Of a stretch of DNA of 64,000 nt, positions 8,611 to 17,962 are shown piece after piece. Both the position numbers and the translations under genes were made by a program. Under the pieces are notes generated by a model. That model was not told the DNA's origin. It saw only the letters and a list, made by a program, of their open reading frames with translations, and ran no database searches. Origin of the DNA: Niallia taxi (GTDB lineage Bacteria; Bacillota; Bacilli; Bacillales; Cytobacillaceae); assembly GCF_004005475.1 (NCBI RefSeq), contig NZ_RZTZ01000004.1, positions 372,001 through 436,000 on the forward strand, in the 5' to 3' direction. Position 1 is the stretch's first letter, and every line of letters begins with the position of its first letter.

Positions 8611-9607
8611 AGATTGTTTCTCCTTTCAACACTTCATCGTAGTGCCAGCAACGAACACGATGGTTGTTTTCGACTGTTTCCAATGAAGGCATGCTACTTT
8701 CACATGTGCTGCTTGCATACTTGCATCTCGGTGCGAATCGGCAGCCGGTTGGAATTTGAAATAGGGAAGGGACAGTGCCTGCAATGCTCGGTAACTGCTC
8801 AACACGCTCGCCTTCTATTTGCGGAACAGACTTCATTAAACCAATTGTGTATGGATGAAATGGCCGTTTAAAGAGAGTTTTGACATCTGTTTCTTCGATT
8901 ACTTGACCTAAATACATGACAGCTACTTTTGTGCACATATTAGCAATTACGCCAAAGTCGTGTGTGATAAGGATAATCCCCATATTCAATTGTTTTTGAA
9001 AAGAGGTAATTAATTCTAATATTTGCGCCTGGATTGTCACATCTAATGCAGTTGTCGGTTCATCTGCAATCAGCAGCTTAGGCTGACATGACAAAGCCAT
9101 CGCAATCATAACACGCTGCCGCATCCCTCCGGAAAGCTCATGAGGATATTCCTTTGCCCTTTGCTCAGGCGAAGGGATTCCGGTAAGCCTCAGAAGTTCT
9201 ACTGCTTTCCTAATGGATTCTTTTTTTGATGTCGATTGATGAATACGAATCGATTCTGCGATTTGTTTGCCAATCGGCATAACCGGATTCAGGGAAGACA
9301 TTGGATCTTGAAAGATCATGGCAATTTCATTGCCGCGTAATTTCTCCAGCCTTTTCTTGTTATACTCCAAAAGATTTTCCCCATTAAACATAATCTTTCC
9401 ATCATAAAAGGTGCTATCTTCATCGAGCAATTGCAGGATTGCTTCTGCTGTAACGCTTTTTCCGCAGCCGGATTCACCAACTACACCTAATATCTCGCCT
9501 TCCTGCAGTTCGAAGGAGACCCCATCTAAAGCAGAAACCGTTCCCTTATGTGTGGCAAAGTCTACTTGCAAATCTTCTATTTTAAGTAATGGAACAACGT
9601 GGCTCAT
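8600..9607 (-). CDS. Peptide-type ABC importer ATP-binding protein (OppD/DppD-like)
   Basis: 335 aa. Walker A GESGCGKSV, signature LSGGMRQR, Walker B LLIADEP, H-loop ITHDFG and the C-terminal oligopeptide-transporter domain with its Cys-bearing motif (CRFAPRC...C). It overlaps the upstream permease by 4 bases (ATGA) and the downstream ATPase by 11 bases, so all are translationally coupled. Partner of the OppF-like subunit; cytoplasmic face of the importer. Confidence 0.92.
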   Translation of the reverse strand: MSHVVPLLKIEDLQVDFATHKGTVSALDGVSFELQEGEILGVVGESGCGKSVTAEAILQLLDEDSTFYDGKIMFNGENLLEYNKKRLEKLRGNEIAMIFQDPMSSLNPVMPIGKQIAESIRIHQSTSKKESIRKAVELLRLTGIPSPEQRAKEYPHELSGGMRQRVMIAMALSCQPKLLIADEPTTALDVTIQAQILELITSFQKQLNMGIILITHDFGVIANMCTKVAVMYLGQVIEETDVKTLFKRPFHPYTIGLMKSVPQIEGERVEQLPSIAGTVPSLFQIPTGCRFAPRCKYASSTCESSMPSLETVENNHRVRCWHYDEVLKGETIYAD

Positions 9608-10506
9608 CTTCTTTTTCTCCTTTTCACTGAAAGTTTGCTTTTCGGATTGAGATGATCTCTTAAGCCATCGCCGAACAGGTTAAGTCCAAGCACGATTAAA
9701 ATGATGAAAAGGCCAGGAAATACGGTCATCCACCAAGCGTTATAAATCGCAAGCTTCCCGTCATAAAGCATATTCCCAAGGCTTGGAAGGGGAGCAGGAA
9801 TGCCGGCTCCAAGAAAGCTGAGCGATGCTTCTGTCAAAATAGTGACAGCAAAGACAAATGTCACTTGGACAATAAGCGGAGCAAGAATATTTGGGGCAAT
9901 ATGCAAAAAGAGAATTCGGAATGAACTCGCACCTTGTGCCTGTAGTGCCTCGATAAATACCTTTTCTTTCACAACTAATGCAGCGGAACGGACAATTCTT
10001 GCTATTGAAGGAATGAAAACAAGAACTAGCGCGATGATAACGTTAATTGACTTTGGACCAAGTGCAGACATTATCGCAATTGCCAGCAGAATCGACGGAA
10101 AAGCGAACAAGCCGTCACATATCCGCATAAAAATATGATCCAGCAATTTATAATAAGAAGCCAGCAGCCCAACAGTCAGCCCGATAACAGATGCAACTAA
10201 GGTTACAGTAACTCCAATCAGCAAGGAGATGCGAACACCGTACATCGTTCTGCTAAACACATCTCTTCCAAAGTTATCTGTACCAAACCAATGGGCATTA
10301 GATGGTGCAGCCAAACGGTTTTTTGGGTCGATTTCTAATATCTCGTATGGAGAAAGAAAGGAGGCGAACACTCCTATAAAGGTGGTGATAACTAACAGAA
10401 TACTACCTGTAAGCAGCAATCTGTTCGAAAAAAAGCGGCTATTTTTTTTGACTGTTTTTTTTAAGGCTAACGGTTTATTAACAAGTACTTTCGTGCTTTC
10501 TGACAT
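9604..10506 (-). CDS. ABC importer permease (OppC/DppC-like)
   Basis: 300 aa with an N-terminal OppC-type leader helix (about 30-50) and five further helices. The EAA loop that docks to the ATPase reads EALQAQGASSFRILFLHIAPN. HWFGTDNFGRDVFSR near residue 72 is the classic OppC/DppC/NikC signature. Sits 14 bases after the OppB-like gene and overlaps the OppD-like gene by 4 bases. Confidence 0.92.
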   Translation of the reverse strand: MSESTKVLVNKPLALKKTVKKNSRFFSNRLLLTGSILLVITTFIGVFASFLSPYEILEIDPKNRLAAPSNAHWFGTDNFGRDVFSRTMYGVRISLLIGVTVTLVASVIGLTVGLLASYYKLLDHIFMRICDGLFAFPSILLAIAIMSALGPKSINVIIALVLVFIPSIARIVRSAALVVKEKVFIEALQAQGASSFRILFLHIAPNILAPLIVQVTFVFAVTILTEASLSFLGAGIPAPLPSLGNMLYDGKLAIYNAWWMTVFPGLFIILIVLGLNLFGDGLRDHLNPKSKLSVKRRKRR

Positions 10507-10520
10507 TGTTTTCTCCTTTC

Positions 10521-11474
10521 TTAAGCTTGATATGAGTTTCGAACGCGCGGATCAATTACTGCATATAACAAATCAACCAGCAGGTTCATCAGCACATAAA
10601 CAACGGTAATCATTAAAACAGCTCCTTGAATGACTGCATAATCACGGCGATTAATGGAAGCAACAATCAATTGACCAAGTCCAGGGATATTAAATAATGA
10701 TTCCGTCACAGCCGCACCAGTGATGAGACCTGCAAAGGATTCACCAATAACAGTTAAAATTGGAAGGAAGGCAACTCTTAATGTATGTTTGAGCAAGATT
10801 GCTCTTTCACTAACACCTTTGGCCTTCGCTGTTTTTATAAAGTTTTCCGAAAGGGTATCAAGCAGGGAGGACCTTGTCATCCTTGTAATAAGAGCGGCTT
10901 GGATTGTGCCTAGAGTGATAGCAGGTAAAATAAGATACTTTAAATGCTCCCAGATACCTTGACTAAGAGGAGCGTAGCCTGAGACTGGCAGCACCTTCAG
11001 TTGCACAGCAAAAATCATGATGAGAAAGGAGCCTAATAAAAAGCTGGGAATCGAAATACCGATTAAGCTAGTTCCAGAAATAAGATCATCCTTCATACGG
11101 CCTTGGTTTTTTGCTGCAACAATACCGAATAAAAGGGCAATGGTGACACCAATCAGCTGTGAAAGGACAGCAAGTGAAAGAGTCGGTCCTGCATTTTCCA
11201 AAAATGCTATGAGGACAGGTTTTCCAAGAAAATAAGAATTGCCAAAGTCACCTTGTGCGATATTAGCCAGCCAAATAAAAAACTGTGCTATTAATGGTTT
11301 ATCAAGACCAAGTTTTTGATTAAGCTCTGCGATTTGTTCAGGTGTTGCACCTTCGCCCAATATAATCATGGCAGGGTTACCAGGCGTAATATGAATGATT
11401 AGAAAAACGACGACAGCAACGACTAACAATACGGGGATGAGCGACAAAAGCCGTCTTATAATATATCCGCCCAT
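10521..11474 (-). CDS. ABC importer permease (OppB/DppB-like)
   Basis: 317 aa with six transmembrane helices. It starts MGGYIIRRLLSLIPVLLVVAV, the usual OppB/DppB amphipathic start plus first helix, and ends with DPRVR. The EAA loop (TAKAKGVSERAILLKHTLR) is present. Forms the channel with the OppC-like subunit. A hairpin separates it from the binding-protein gene, which probably lowers its expression relative to that protein. Confidence 0.92.
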   Translation of the reverse strand: MGGYIIRRLLSLIPVLLVVAVVVFLIIHITPGNPAMIILGEGATPEQIAELNQKLGLDKPLIAQFFIWLANIAQGDFGNSYFLGKPVLIAFLENAGPTLSLAVLSQLIGVTIALLFGIVAAKNQGRMKDDLISGTSLIGISIPSFLLGSFLIMIFAVQLKVLPVSGYAPLSQGIWEHLKYLILPAITLGTIQAALITRMTRSSLLDTLSENFIKTAKAKGVSERAILLKHTLRVAFLPILTVIGESFAGLITGAAVTESLFNIPGLGQLIVASINRRDYAVIQGAVLMITVVYVLMNLLVDLLYAVIDPRVRNSYQA

Positions 11475-11510
11475 GAAATCTTCCTTTCGAAATTAAAAAT
11501 TTGGATGGAA

Positions 11511-11544
11511 GAAGCAAGACAGCGAAAACTGCAGGCCTTGCTTC
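11511..11544 (-). terminator. Intercistronic hairpin between binding protein and permease
   Basis: GAAGCAAG (11511-11518) / CTTGCTTC (11537-11544) perfect 8-bp stem. It has no strong U-run, so it more likely stabilises the binding-protein mRNA or partly attenuates readthrough. Confidence 0.6.
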
Positions 11545-11554
11545 TTTAGGTGTA

Positions 11555-13105
11555 TTAATTGTTTTTAAGACTGATATTATAGAAGACTGGTCCTAGATTG
11601 AAATCATAGCCTTCTACTTTATTGGCAACAGCATTTAGTGCAACCTTATGGCCAATTAAAGTGAATGGAAGAGTATCCCACACATATTGCTGAGCAGCAT
11701 CAATCGCAGGTCTTGCATCCTCCACATCATTTGAGGCCTTTATAGCATCTAAGTATTTAGTAGATTCCTCAACTGGCGCTCCGTATGATGTCCAGAAGCC
11801 TTGGAAGATTGTCGAACGTGCTGCCCAGTCTACAGGATAAAGATCCCAACTGCTTGTGTCGGTTAACTTTTCACCAAATGTAGCCCAATCATATACTTCC
11901 AGTTTCACCTTGACACCGATATCCTCTAATTCTTGCTGAATAACAACAGCAGTATTGTATTGATCCTGATAGTCACGGGAAGTTAAAATTTTAATTTCTT
12001 GTCCGTTATAGCCGGCTTCCTTTAAATATTCCTTCGCTTTATCCTGATCATGCTGGTTATATTCCGCGCTACCTGCTTCACTGTAATAGTTAGGGAACTG
12101 CTTATTAACAATAGAAGAGGTCAACTCATAGAAATCAGCGCTGCCATAAGAGCTGGAAAGGATATCCTCAGAATTTATAACCGCATTAACAGCTTTTCTT
12201 GCATTCAAATCCTTAAAGAAACCTTCTTGTGAATTGTAGAAAAGACCAAGAAATCCACCAGGTGCCTTTTTAATAGAGGCGGTTTGTGCTCCTTCTACTT
12301 GCTGTGCATTATCACTGGATATTCCTAATGCAATATCAAATTGGCCTGTTGTTAATCCGGATATTCTTGTTGATTCGTCTGTAATAAAGCTGATTTTGAT
12401 TTCATCTACATGAGGTTCTTTCTTGAGCTCACGGCCTTCAGAGGAATAATCAGCAAACTTTTCTAAAGTTAAGTATTGATTTTGCTTCCAATCCTTCACC
12501 TTGTAAGGTCCTGTACCGACATACTCTGTTGCTCCCTCGTCAGGAGCTTTTTCGATAATTTCTTTCGGCATTATCACAGCAGCCGGAATTGGATCTGCAA
12601 GCAGTGCAAGTGTATTAACATTAGGTGTTTTTAAATGGAGTTCAATTGTATAGTCGTCTGTTTTTTTCACTTCTGCGCCAATAAAGTTTGTTTTACCAAG
12701 CGATGAAAGCTTAATCCATCTATTAATAGAGGCTTCCACATCATCAGCAGTCATTTCCTTGCCATTATGAAACTTCACGCCTTTATGCAATTGGAATGTA
12801 TATACCTTCTTGTCATCGCTTAAATCAATCTTTTCCGCTAAGTCAGGAACAACATTGCCACTGTCATCGAGAATGACGAGCTTTTCATAAATACTGCGAG
12901 TTGCATCCTTAACACTAGAGTTTCCTGTTATTTGCGGATCAAGTGTTGTAGGCTCACTTTGAAAAGCGATATTTAACGTTCCTCCATCTTGAGCAGCATC
13001 ATTCGTATTACTAGAGCTGCTTGTTGTGCCGGTATTGCTGCTGCAGCCTGCAATTACGAATAGAACAAGTAATAGTGACAGCCATTTGTACTTTGTTTTT
13101 TTCAA
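11555..13105 (-). CDS. Extracellular solute-binding lipoprotein, family 5 (OppA/DppE-like)
   Basis: 516 aa. Signal peptide with lipobox VIAGCSS; Cys21 is the lipidation site, so the protein is anchored outside the membrane. It is then a full-length SBP_bac_5 protein with the early motif GTLNIAFQSEPTTLDPQ and the mid-protein FHNGKEMTADDV block. The start is TTG, with GGGGG 7 bases upstream. First gene of the operon, directly behind the inverted ATTCCTAC operator-like site. It captures the substrate for the downstream importer; the ligand is not known. Family 5 members bind peptides, nickel chelates, glutathione and other small molecules. Confidence 0.9.
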   Translation of the reverse strand: MKKTKYKWLSLLLVLFVIAGCSSNTGTTSSSSNTNDAAQDGGTLNIAFQSEPTTLDPQITGNSSVKDATRSIYEKLVILDDSGNVVPDLAEKIDLSDDKKVYTFQLHKGVKFHNGKEMTADDVEASINRWIKLSSLGKTNFIGAEVKKTDDYTIELHLKTPNVNTLALLADPIPAAVIMPKEIIEKAPDEGATEYVGTGPYKVKDWKQNQYLTLEKFADYSSEGRELKKEPHVDEIKISFITDESTRISGLTTGQFDIALGISSDNAQQVEGAQTASIKKAPGGFLGLFYNSQEGFFKDLNARKAVNAVINSEDILSSSYGSADFYELTSSIVNKQFPNYYSEAGSAEYNQHDQDKAKEYLKEAGYNGQEIKILTSRDYQDQYNTAVVIQQELEDIGVKVKLEVYDWATFGEKLTDTSSWDLYPVDWAARSTIFQGFWTSYGAPVEESTKYLDAIKASNDVEDARPAIDAAQQYVWDTLPFTLIGHKVALNAVANKVEGYDFNLGPVFYNISLKNN

Positions 13106-13131
13106 AGTAATACCCCCATTGTATGTAATTT

Positions 13132-13164
13132 AATTCCTACTAATTTACTTTGTTTTGTAGGATT
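13132..13164. promoter_or_regulatory. Inverted operator-like site upstream of the ABC operon
   Basis: AATTCCTAC (13132-13140) and GTAGGATT (13157-13164) form an inverted repeat with a 16-base spacer, just upstream of the TTG start of the binding-protein gene. The same half-site occurs at the TauE and monooxygenase promoters. Confidence 0.55.
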
Positions 13165-13344
13165 AGTGCTTATGCTAACATCTGCCAGAAGATTTGTTAA
13201 ATTGAAAAAACTAATAGGTGAATTTAATAATACTAATTTTTGGAATTAATCCCCATCTGGCTAAATGTATTAATAAAAATAATGCGTGACTTTAAAAATA
13301 CTAATTATACATTCTTAAAGCTTTGGTTTATGATAATCTAAACT

Positions 13345-13352
13345 ATTCCTAC
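13345..13352 (+). promoter_or_regulatory. ATTCCTAC motif upstream of the flavin monooxygenase
   Basis: Single exact copy of the motif shared with the TauE and ABC promoters, 44 bases before the monooxygenase ATG. A possible second half (GGTATT) follows but is poor. Suspected sulfur-responsive operator. Confidence 0.45.
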
Positions 13353-13395
13353 AAGTTTTATTGGTATTAAAAAAGTAAATGGAGGATGAGAAATC

Positions 13396-14730
13396 ATGAC
13401 AAAGAAAAAACAAATTCAATTTGGTGTTATGCTGCACGGTCCTGGGGGACATATGAACGCATGGAAGGATGAATCTGTACCGGCAGACGCAAGTGTTAAT
13501 ATTGAATACTATCAATCCATCATAAAGCAGGCAGAGGAAGCAGGCTTTACGTTCGCATTTGTGGCTGACGGTTTATTTATAAATGAAAAATCGATTCCTC
13601 ATTTCTTAAACAGATTTGAGCCGCTAACAATATTATCGGCTCTTGCGACAATTACGAAAAGTATTGGTTTAGTTGGGACGGTATCTACTTCTTATAGTGA
13701 ACCATTCACGATAGCCCGCCAGTTTGCTTCATTAGATAAGCTCAGCGGCGGCAGAGCAGGCTGGAATGTTGTGACATCTCCATTAGAAGGCTCTGCTGAA
13801 AATTATAGTAAGGGAGACCATCCGCACCATGCGTTAAGATATGAAATTGCTGAAGAGTACCTGCATGTGGCAAAGGGCTTGTGGGATTCCTGGGACGATG
13901 ACGCATTTGTAAGAAACCGTACTACTGGTCAGTTTTTCGATCCAGAAAAGCTGCATACATTAAACCATACTGGCAAGCATTTCTCTGTAAAAGGACCGTT
14001 AAATATTGAACGCTCTAAGCAAGGGCAGCCGGTTATCTTCCAAGCTGGGTCATCGGAAGCGGGAAAAAACCTTGCAGCAAGGGATGCTGATGCCGTTTTT
14101 ACAAATTCGAGTTCCTTTGAACAAGCAAAGGCATTTTACGATGATGTGAAAAATCGTGCAGAGCAGCTCGGCAGAAGCAAGGACGAAATAAAAATTTTCC
14201 CTGGTATTCACCCAATTGCAGGCAGAACAATGGAAGAGGCAGAAGAAAAGTATGCAGCAATTCAAAACCTTGTATCAATTGAAGATGCATTAAACTATTT
14301 AGGAAGATTCTTTGACCATTTTGATTTCAGTGCTTTTCCGCTTGATGAGCCTTTTCCTGAAATCGGGGATGTCGGAGCGAACAGCTTCCGTTCCACAACA
14401 GACAGCATCAAAAAATTGGCGAAAGAAAACAACCTGACTTTAAGAGAGGTTGCGCTGCAAGTGACAACACCGAAAAGTGCGTTCTTTGGAACATATGAAC
14501 AAGTGGCAGACCAGTTAATTGAATGGATAGACGGCGGAGCAGCAGATGGCTTCATTTACGGTGCACCTGTACTTGGTAACGGCTTATCTGATTGGATCGA
14601 AAATGTTTTGCCTATTTTGGAAAGCCAGGGTTATTACAATAAAGCATATACTGGTGCAACACTCAGAGAGAATTTAGGCTTAGCATACAAACACAGTCAA
14701 TACGAAAAACAGCCGCTTAATCATAACTAA
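13396..14730 (+). CDS. LLM-class flavin-dependent monooxygenase (NtaA/SnaA/YxeK-like)
   Basis: 444 aa luciferase-fold monooxygenase of the NtaA/SnaA/DszA group, which uses FMNH2 from a partner reductase. Seen: [28 protein letters not shown] near 75-100, the [15 protein letters not shown] block (115-130) and [14 protein letters not shown] (about 208-221), all diagnostic. GGAGG lies 9 bases before ATG. In B. subtilis the relatives YxeK and YtnJ act in CymR-controlled operons that break down S-modified cysteines. The neighbouring M20 amidohydrolase and ABC importer match that arrangement, so oxidative C-S cleavage is the best guess. No flavin reductase gene is visible nearby. Confidence 0.85.
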   Translation: MTKKKQIQFGVMLHGPGGHMNAWKDESVPADASVNIEYYQSIIKQAEEAGFTFAFVADGLFINEKSIPHFLNRFEPLTILSALATITKSIGLVGTVSTSYSEPFTIARQFASLDKLSGGRAGWNVVTSPLEGSAENYSKGDHPHHALRYEIAEEYLHVAKGLWDSWDDDAFVRNRTTGQFFDPEKLHTLNHTGKHFSVKGPLNIERSKQGQPVIFQAGSSEAGKNLAARDADAVFTNSSSFEQAKAFYDDVKNRAEQLGRSKDEIKIFPGIHPIAGRTMEEAEEKYAAIQNLVSIEDALNYLGRFFDHFDFSAFPLDEPFPEIGDVGANSFRSTTDSIKKLAKENNLTLREVALQVTTPKSAFFGTYEQVADQLIEWIDGGAADGFIYGAPVLGNGLSDWIENVLPILESQGYYNKAYTGATLRENLGLAYKHSQYEKQPLNHN

Positions 14731-14773
14731 GTACTAAGTACTAAATAATAAAAATGGGGAGGAAGTGTTTCAC

Positions 14774-15118
14774 ATGCTGATTGACTACGGGCTTGTCGTC
14801 TCAAAAAAAGTTTTTCGGATGAAGAAAAAGGAAGCATTTACTCAAAGTGAATATCTTCATTTTCCAGAGGTTCGTTTTTTTCAATGGTGCAACGAAAAAT
14901 ATAAAATAAATAAAGGGATTTACCATACAATTGATGAATGGTTTTATACAAATGGAATTAACAATATCATCAGCAGACGTATCCATGTGATTGCGTATCT
15001 GGAATATCTGTTGACACAAGATCAGTTCCAAACAGATAGTAAATACGTTAAATTTGGAAGTGGAGGGCTAGTTAAATCCTTAAATGAATTTCTTGCAGAA
15101 ACAAATTCGATTTTGTAG
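14774..15118 (+). CDS. Unrecognised 114-aa protein in the sulfur locus
   Basis: Starts at ATG 14774, with GGGGAGGA 10 bases upstream; the GTG at 14765 abuts that site. I do not recognise the family. The protein is soluble, aromatic-rich and basic at the N-terminus (KKVFRMKKKEAF) with a HFPEVRFFQWCNEKYKI stretch around residues 29-45 and no membrane segment. It lies 43 bases after the monooxygenase and 27 bases before the amidohydrolase, so all three probably share a transcript. Possible accessory to the monooxygenase, but nothing in the sequence shows this. Confidence 0.7.
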   Translation: MLIDYGLVVSKKVFRMKKKEAFTQSEYLHFPEVRFFQWCNEKYKINKGIYHTIDEWFYTNGINNIISRRIHVIAYLEYLLTQDQFQTDSKYVKFGSGGLVKSLNEFLAETNSIL

Positions 15119-15145
15119 TTGAATTAGAGGAAGGGAAGGATAGCT

Positions 15146-16339
15146 TTGGGCTTAAATATTGTGACAGATAATAAGAATGAATTAGAAAATCATTTGATTG
15201 ATGTACGAAGGAATCTCCATAATGAGCCTGAATTATCCAACCAAGAAGTAGAAACAACAAAGAAAATCAGACAGTGGCTCGAGAATGCAGGGATTGCCAT
15301 TCTTGATGTGCCATTAGCTACAGGTGTGATTGGAGAAGTGATTGGTGAGCCTGATGGACCTGTCATCGCGATCAGAGCAGATATTGATGCCTTGCCAATT
15401 CATGAAGAAGCGGTGAGTCCTTTTCAATCAAGCATTCCTGGTGTTATGCATGCATGTGGTCATGATTTCCATACTGCCGTCATTATTGGTGCTGCTTATT
15501 TGTTGAAAAACAGACAAAGCAGGATAAAGGGGACAGTCAGAATTGTATTTCAACCGGCAGAAGAGACCGGCCACGGTGCTAAATCTATCATTGCTTCAGG
15601 GGGATTGGAAGGAGTCGAGACCATATTTGGTCTACACAACGACCCTTTAAGCGAAGTAGGCGTCTTCGGAGTTAAAGATGGTGTACTAACAGCAGGTGTT
15701 GACCGCTTCGAGATTAACATCAAGGGCAAAGGGAGCCATGCGGCACGCCCGCATGAAGGAATAGATCCTATCGTTATTGCTGCTGAAATCATCACAAGAT
15801 TACAGTCGATTGTAAGCAGGCAAACAAAACCAAGTGAAAGTGTCGTCATCAGTGTTACACAAATGCATGGTGGCAACACATGGAATGTCATTCCTGAAAC
15901 AGCATATCTAGAAGGAACTGTCAGAACATTGAAGGAAGAAATCCGGCAAACGATACAAGGGAAAATCGAACGGGTAATTAAAGGGATAACAGATACCTAT
16001 GGAGCTGAAGGTGAATTAGTTTGGCATGCAGGACCGCCATCTGTTAATAATGATTCAGACTGGACCAACTTTGCCAGACATATTGCCGAAAGCAATGGCT
16101 ATAAAGTAGTTGAAGTAGAACCAACATCAGGAGGAGAAGATTTCGCCTTTTATCAACAGAGCATACGAGGTGCATTTGTTAATATCGGCGTTTCCGGAGA
16201 ATACGGTCTGCATCATCCGAAGTATACGCTTAATGAAGAGGCAATATTGCCAGCAGCCTATTATTTTGCCGATTTAGCAGAGCAGGCATTAAACAAGTTA
16301 TATGTAGATGCAATTGCAAAAGACTTTGAACCAAGCTAA
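15146..16339 (+). CDS. M20 family amidohydrolase (YxeP-like N-acyl amino acid deacylase)
   Basis: 397 aa metallopeptidase-fold amidohydrolase (M20D). The di-metal motif MHACGHDFHTA (about residues 106-116), PAEETGHGA (139-147) with the catalytic Glu, and the dimerisation-domain GSHAARPHEG are all present; the C-terminal GGEDFAFY block supplies the last metal ligands. Start is TTG with AAGGGAAGGA just upstream. B. subtilis YxeP removes N-acyl groups from S-modified cysteine derivatives. A similar deacetylation step before or after monooxygenase attack is likely here. A terminator follows. Confidence 0.9.
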   Translation: MGLNIVTDNKNELENHLIDVRRNLHNEPELSNQEVETTKKIRQWLENAGIAILDVPLATGVIGEVIGEPDGPVIAIRADIDALPIHEEAVSPFQSSIPGVMHACGHDFHTAVIIGAAYLLKNRQSRIKGTVRIVFQPAEETGHGAKSIIASGGLEGVETIFGLHNDPLSEVGVFGVKDGVLTAGVDRFEINIKGKGSHAARPHEGIDPIVIAAEIITRLQSIVSRQTKPSESVVISVTQMHGGNTWNVIPETAYLEGTVRTLKEEIRQTIQGKIERVIKGITDTYGAEGELVWHAGPPSVNNDSDWTNFARHIAESNGYKVVEVEPTSGGEDFAFYQQSIRGAFVNIGVSGEYGLHHPKYTLNEEAILPAAYYFADLAEQALNKLYVDAIAKDFEPS

Positions 16340-16356
16340 TCTATGAATACATAAAG

Positions 16357-16387
16357 GTCAATCTCATTTTTTGAGGTTGGTTTTTTT
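16357..16387 (+). terminator. Terminator of the monooxygenase-amidohydrolase operon
   Basis: CAATCTCA / TGAGGTTG stem followed by seven T. Confidence 0.8.
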
Positions 16388-16435
16388 GTTAGGAGAATTA
16401 TTGGACTCATAGGGAACAACAATTATCGTCGAATA

Positions 16436-16469
16436 CATAATGGTGAAGGTTAACTTTCTCACCATTATG
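16436..16469. repeat. Perfect 11-bp inverted repeat
   Basis: CATAATGGTGA (16436-16446) / TCACCATTATG (16459-16469), no T-run on either side. It lies downstream of both flanking genes, so an RNA 3' end or a protein site are both possible. Confidence 0.6.
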
Positions 16470-16506
16470 CTGTCAAATAAGGATAGGTTTGTCGTGACGA
16501 AAGCAG

Positions 16507-17847
16507 CTACAAAAAGTAGTGCTGCGGATTTTTCAGTGCGCTGGCAACTTTCCTAATTCCTTCGTCAATCCGTTGGACATCAACATTGGAAACATTCAAC
16601 TTCAAAATTCGTTCATTGTAAAAGTTGTCTAAATAATTTCTGTTAACAGAATCTAGAAGAATACCATCTTTATGTAATTTGGAAATAAATGATGGTAAAT
16701 TTACACGCTTGGGCAATAAAATATGACTATGCATGACAATTTCATCTGAAGATTCGTACATAAATAAATGATCCTGGATGGATTGATGCAAAATCTTGGC
16801 ACGTGCTTGGTATATGTCTCTAACTTTAATTTTATTATGTTCAAACATTCCATTTTTCAAATAAAGATATAAGGCAGCTTGTGAAATCATCGAGCTGTCG
16901 ATGTCAGTTGTCATTTTGTATTTTTGGAATATGTCGATAAGTGCAGGAGGCAGAACCGCCAAACCAACCCGTAATCCAGGGAATAGTACTTTTGAAAAGC
17001 TTTTTAAATAGATCACCTTTTCGTGGTAATCCTCGGTGAAAAGCGGGTCATTCTTTGAGTTGGTTTCAAAATCTGCTATATAATCATCCTCTATAATATA
17101 TACATTATATTGTTCAGCTAATTGTAAAATAGCCTCTTTTTGCTTTTTATCGTAGGAAGTTCCTAAAGGATTATGAAAGCGCGGCATCGTATGAAAAAAT
17201 TTAATATCCTCTGTCTGAAATAGTTGCTCCAATCGATTTAAGTCTATTCCGTTGGCAGTACGTTTAATTCCGATTGCGGGAAGCTGAAAGGTTTTCAGCA
17301 TATCCATGTATAAATGATAACTAGGTTGTTCAACTAGAATGGTAGTTCGGTTGTTTGGAAAGGGCATGATACTTAGTAAGGAAAGAGCCTGTTGTACACC
17401 TGTAGTTATGAAAATCTGTTTCTCCTGCGTAAATACTTGGTAGGATTCTAGTAATTTTTTCGCTTCTGCAATCAGTGGCGGCCAACCTTTTGGCGTTCCA
17501 TAACGAAATAGTTCTTCTTGATAGGTATCAATTGCTTTGTTTATACAGTGCTGAAACTCTTTATAAGGAAATGCATGCCAAGTAGGAGAAGAGCTTGCAA
17601 AATCAATAATGTCTGTGGACATTGGGGCTTTGAACACATAATTATCGACAACATAATAACCACTTTTAGGTAACGCGTAAATAATATGTTGTTCCTCCAG
17701 TTTTTTTAATGCTGACAATACGGTACTCTTACTACAATGGTATTGTTCTGTTAAATTTCGAATGGAAGGTAGCTTTGCACCTGTTGTAAAAATACCAGAT
17801 TGAATTTGCATTAATAGTGATTGATAGATTGATTCATATTTAAGCAT
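16507..17847 (-). CDS. MocR/PdxR-type regulator (GntR wHTH fused to aminotransferase fold)
   Basis: 446 aa. An N-terminal GntR winged helix (about 5-68, KLPSIRNLTEQYHCSKSTV) is joined by a linker to a type-I aminotransferase domain. That domain keeps the PLP lysine in YLKSFSK (about residue 286) and the EDDY aspartate block near 255. MocR regulators sense PLP and/or an amino compound and usually control a divergent gene. Here that is the EamA transporter, with twin palindromic operators in the gap. Two adjacent ATG codons exist; the second (17847) is better spaced from GGAGG. The effector is unknown. Confidence 0.9.
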   Translation of the reverse strand: MLKYESIYQSLLMQIQSGIFTTGAKLPSIRNLTEQYHCSKSTVLSALKKLEEQHIIYALPKSGYYVVDNYVFKAPMSTDIIDFASSSPTWHAFPYKEFQHCINKAIDTYQEELFRYGTPKGWPPLIAEAKKLLESYQVFTQEKQIFITTGVQQALSLLSIMPFPNNRTTILVEQPSYHLYMDMLKTFQLPAIGIKRTANGIDLNRLEQLFQTEDIKFFHTMPRFHNPLGTSYDKKQKEAILQLAEQYNVYIIEDDYIADFETNSKNDPLFTEDYHEKVIYLKSFSKVLFPGLRVGLAVLPPALIDIFQKYKMTTDIDSSMISQAALYLYLKNGMFEHNKIKVRDIYQARAKILHQSIQDHLFMYESSDEIVMHSHILLPKRVNLPSFISKLHKDGILLDSVNRNYLDNFYNERILKLNVSNVDVQRIDEGIRKVASALKNPQHYFL

Positions 17848-17859
17848 CATAAACCTCCT

Positions 17860-17887
17860 TACAGATCTGTATCGGTACAGATCTGTA
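17860..17887. promoter_or_regulatory. Twin palindromic operators in the MocR-EamA intergenic region
   Basis: Two identical 12-bp palindromes TACAGATCTGTA at 17860-17871 and 17876-17887, start-to-start distance 16 bases. They lie just upstream of the regulator's ribosome site and within the divergent promoter region. Direct repeats of this kind are typical MocR operators. Confidence 0.75.
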
Positions 17888-17962
17888 TTTTTTAGATCGT
17901 GTTAGGTACTATTATCTCTTAAGATTATAGTACCGGCCGGATTAATTTATGGGGGAATAGAT

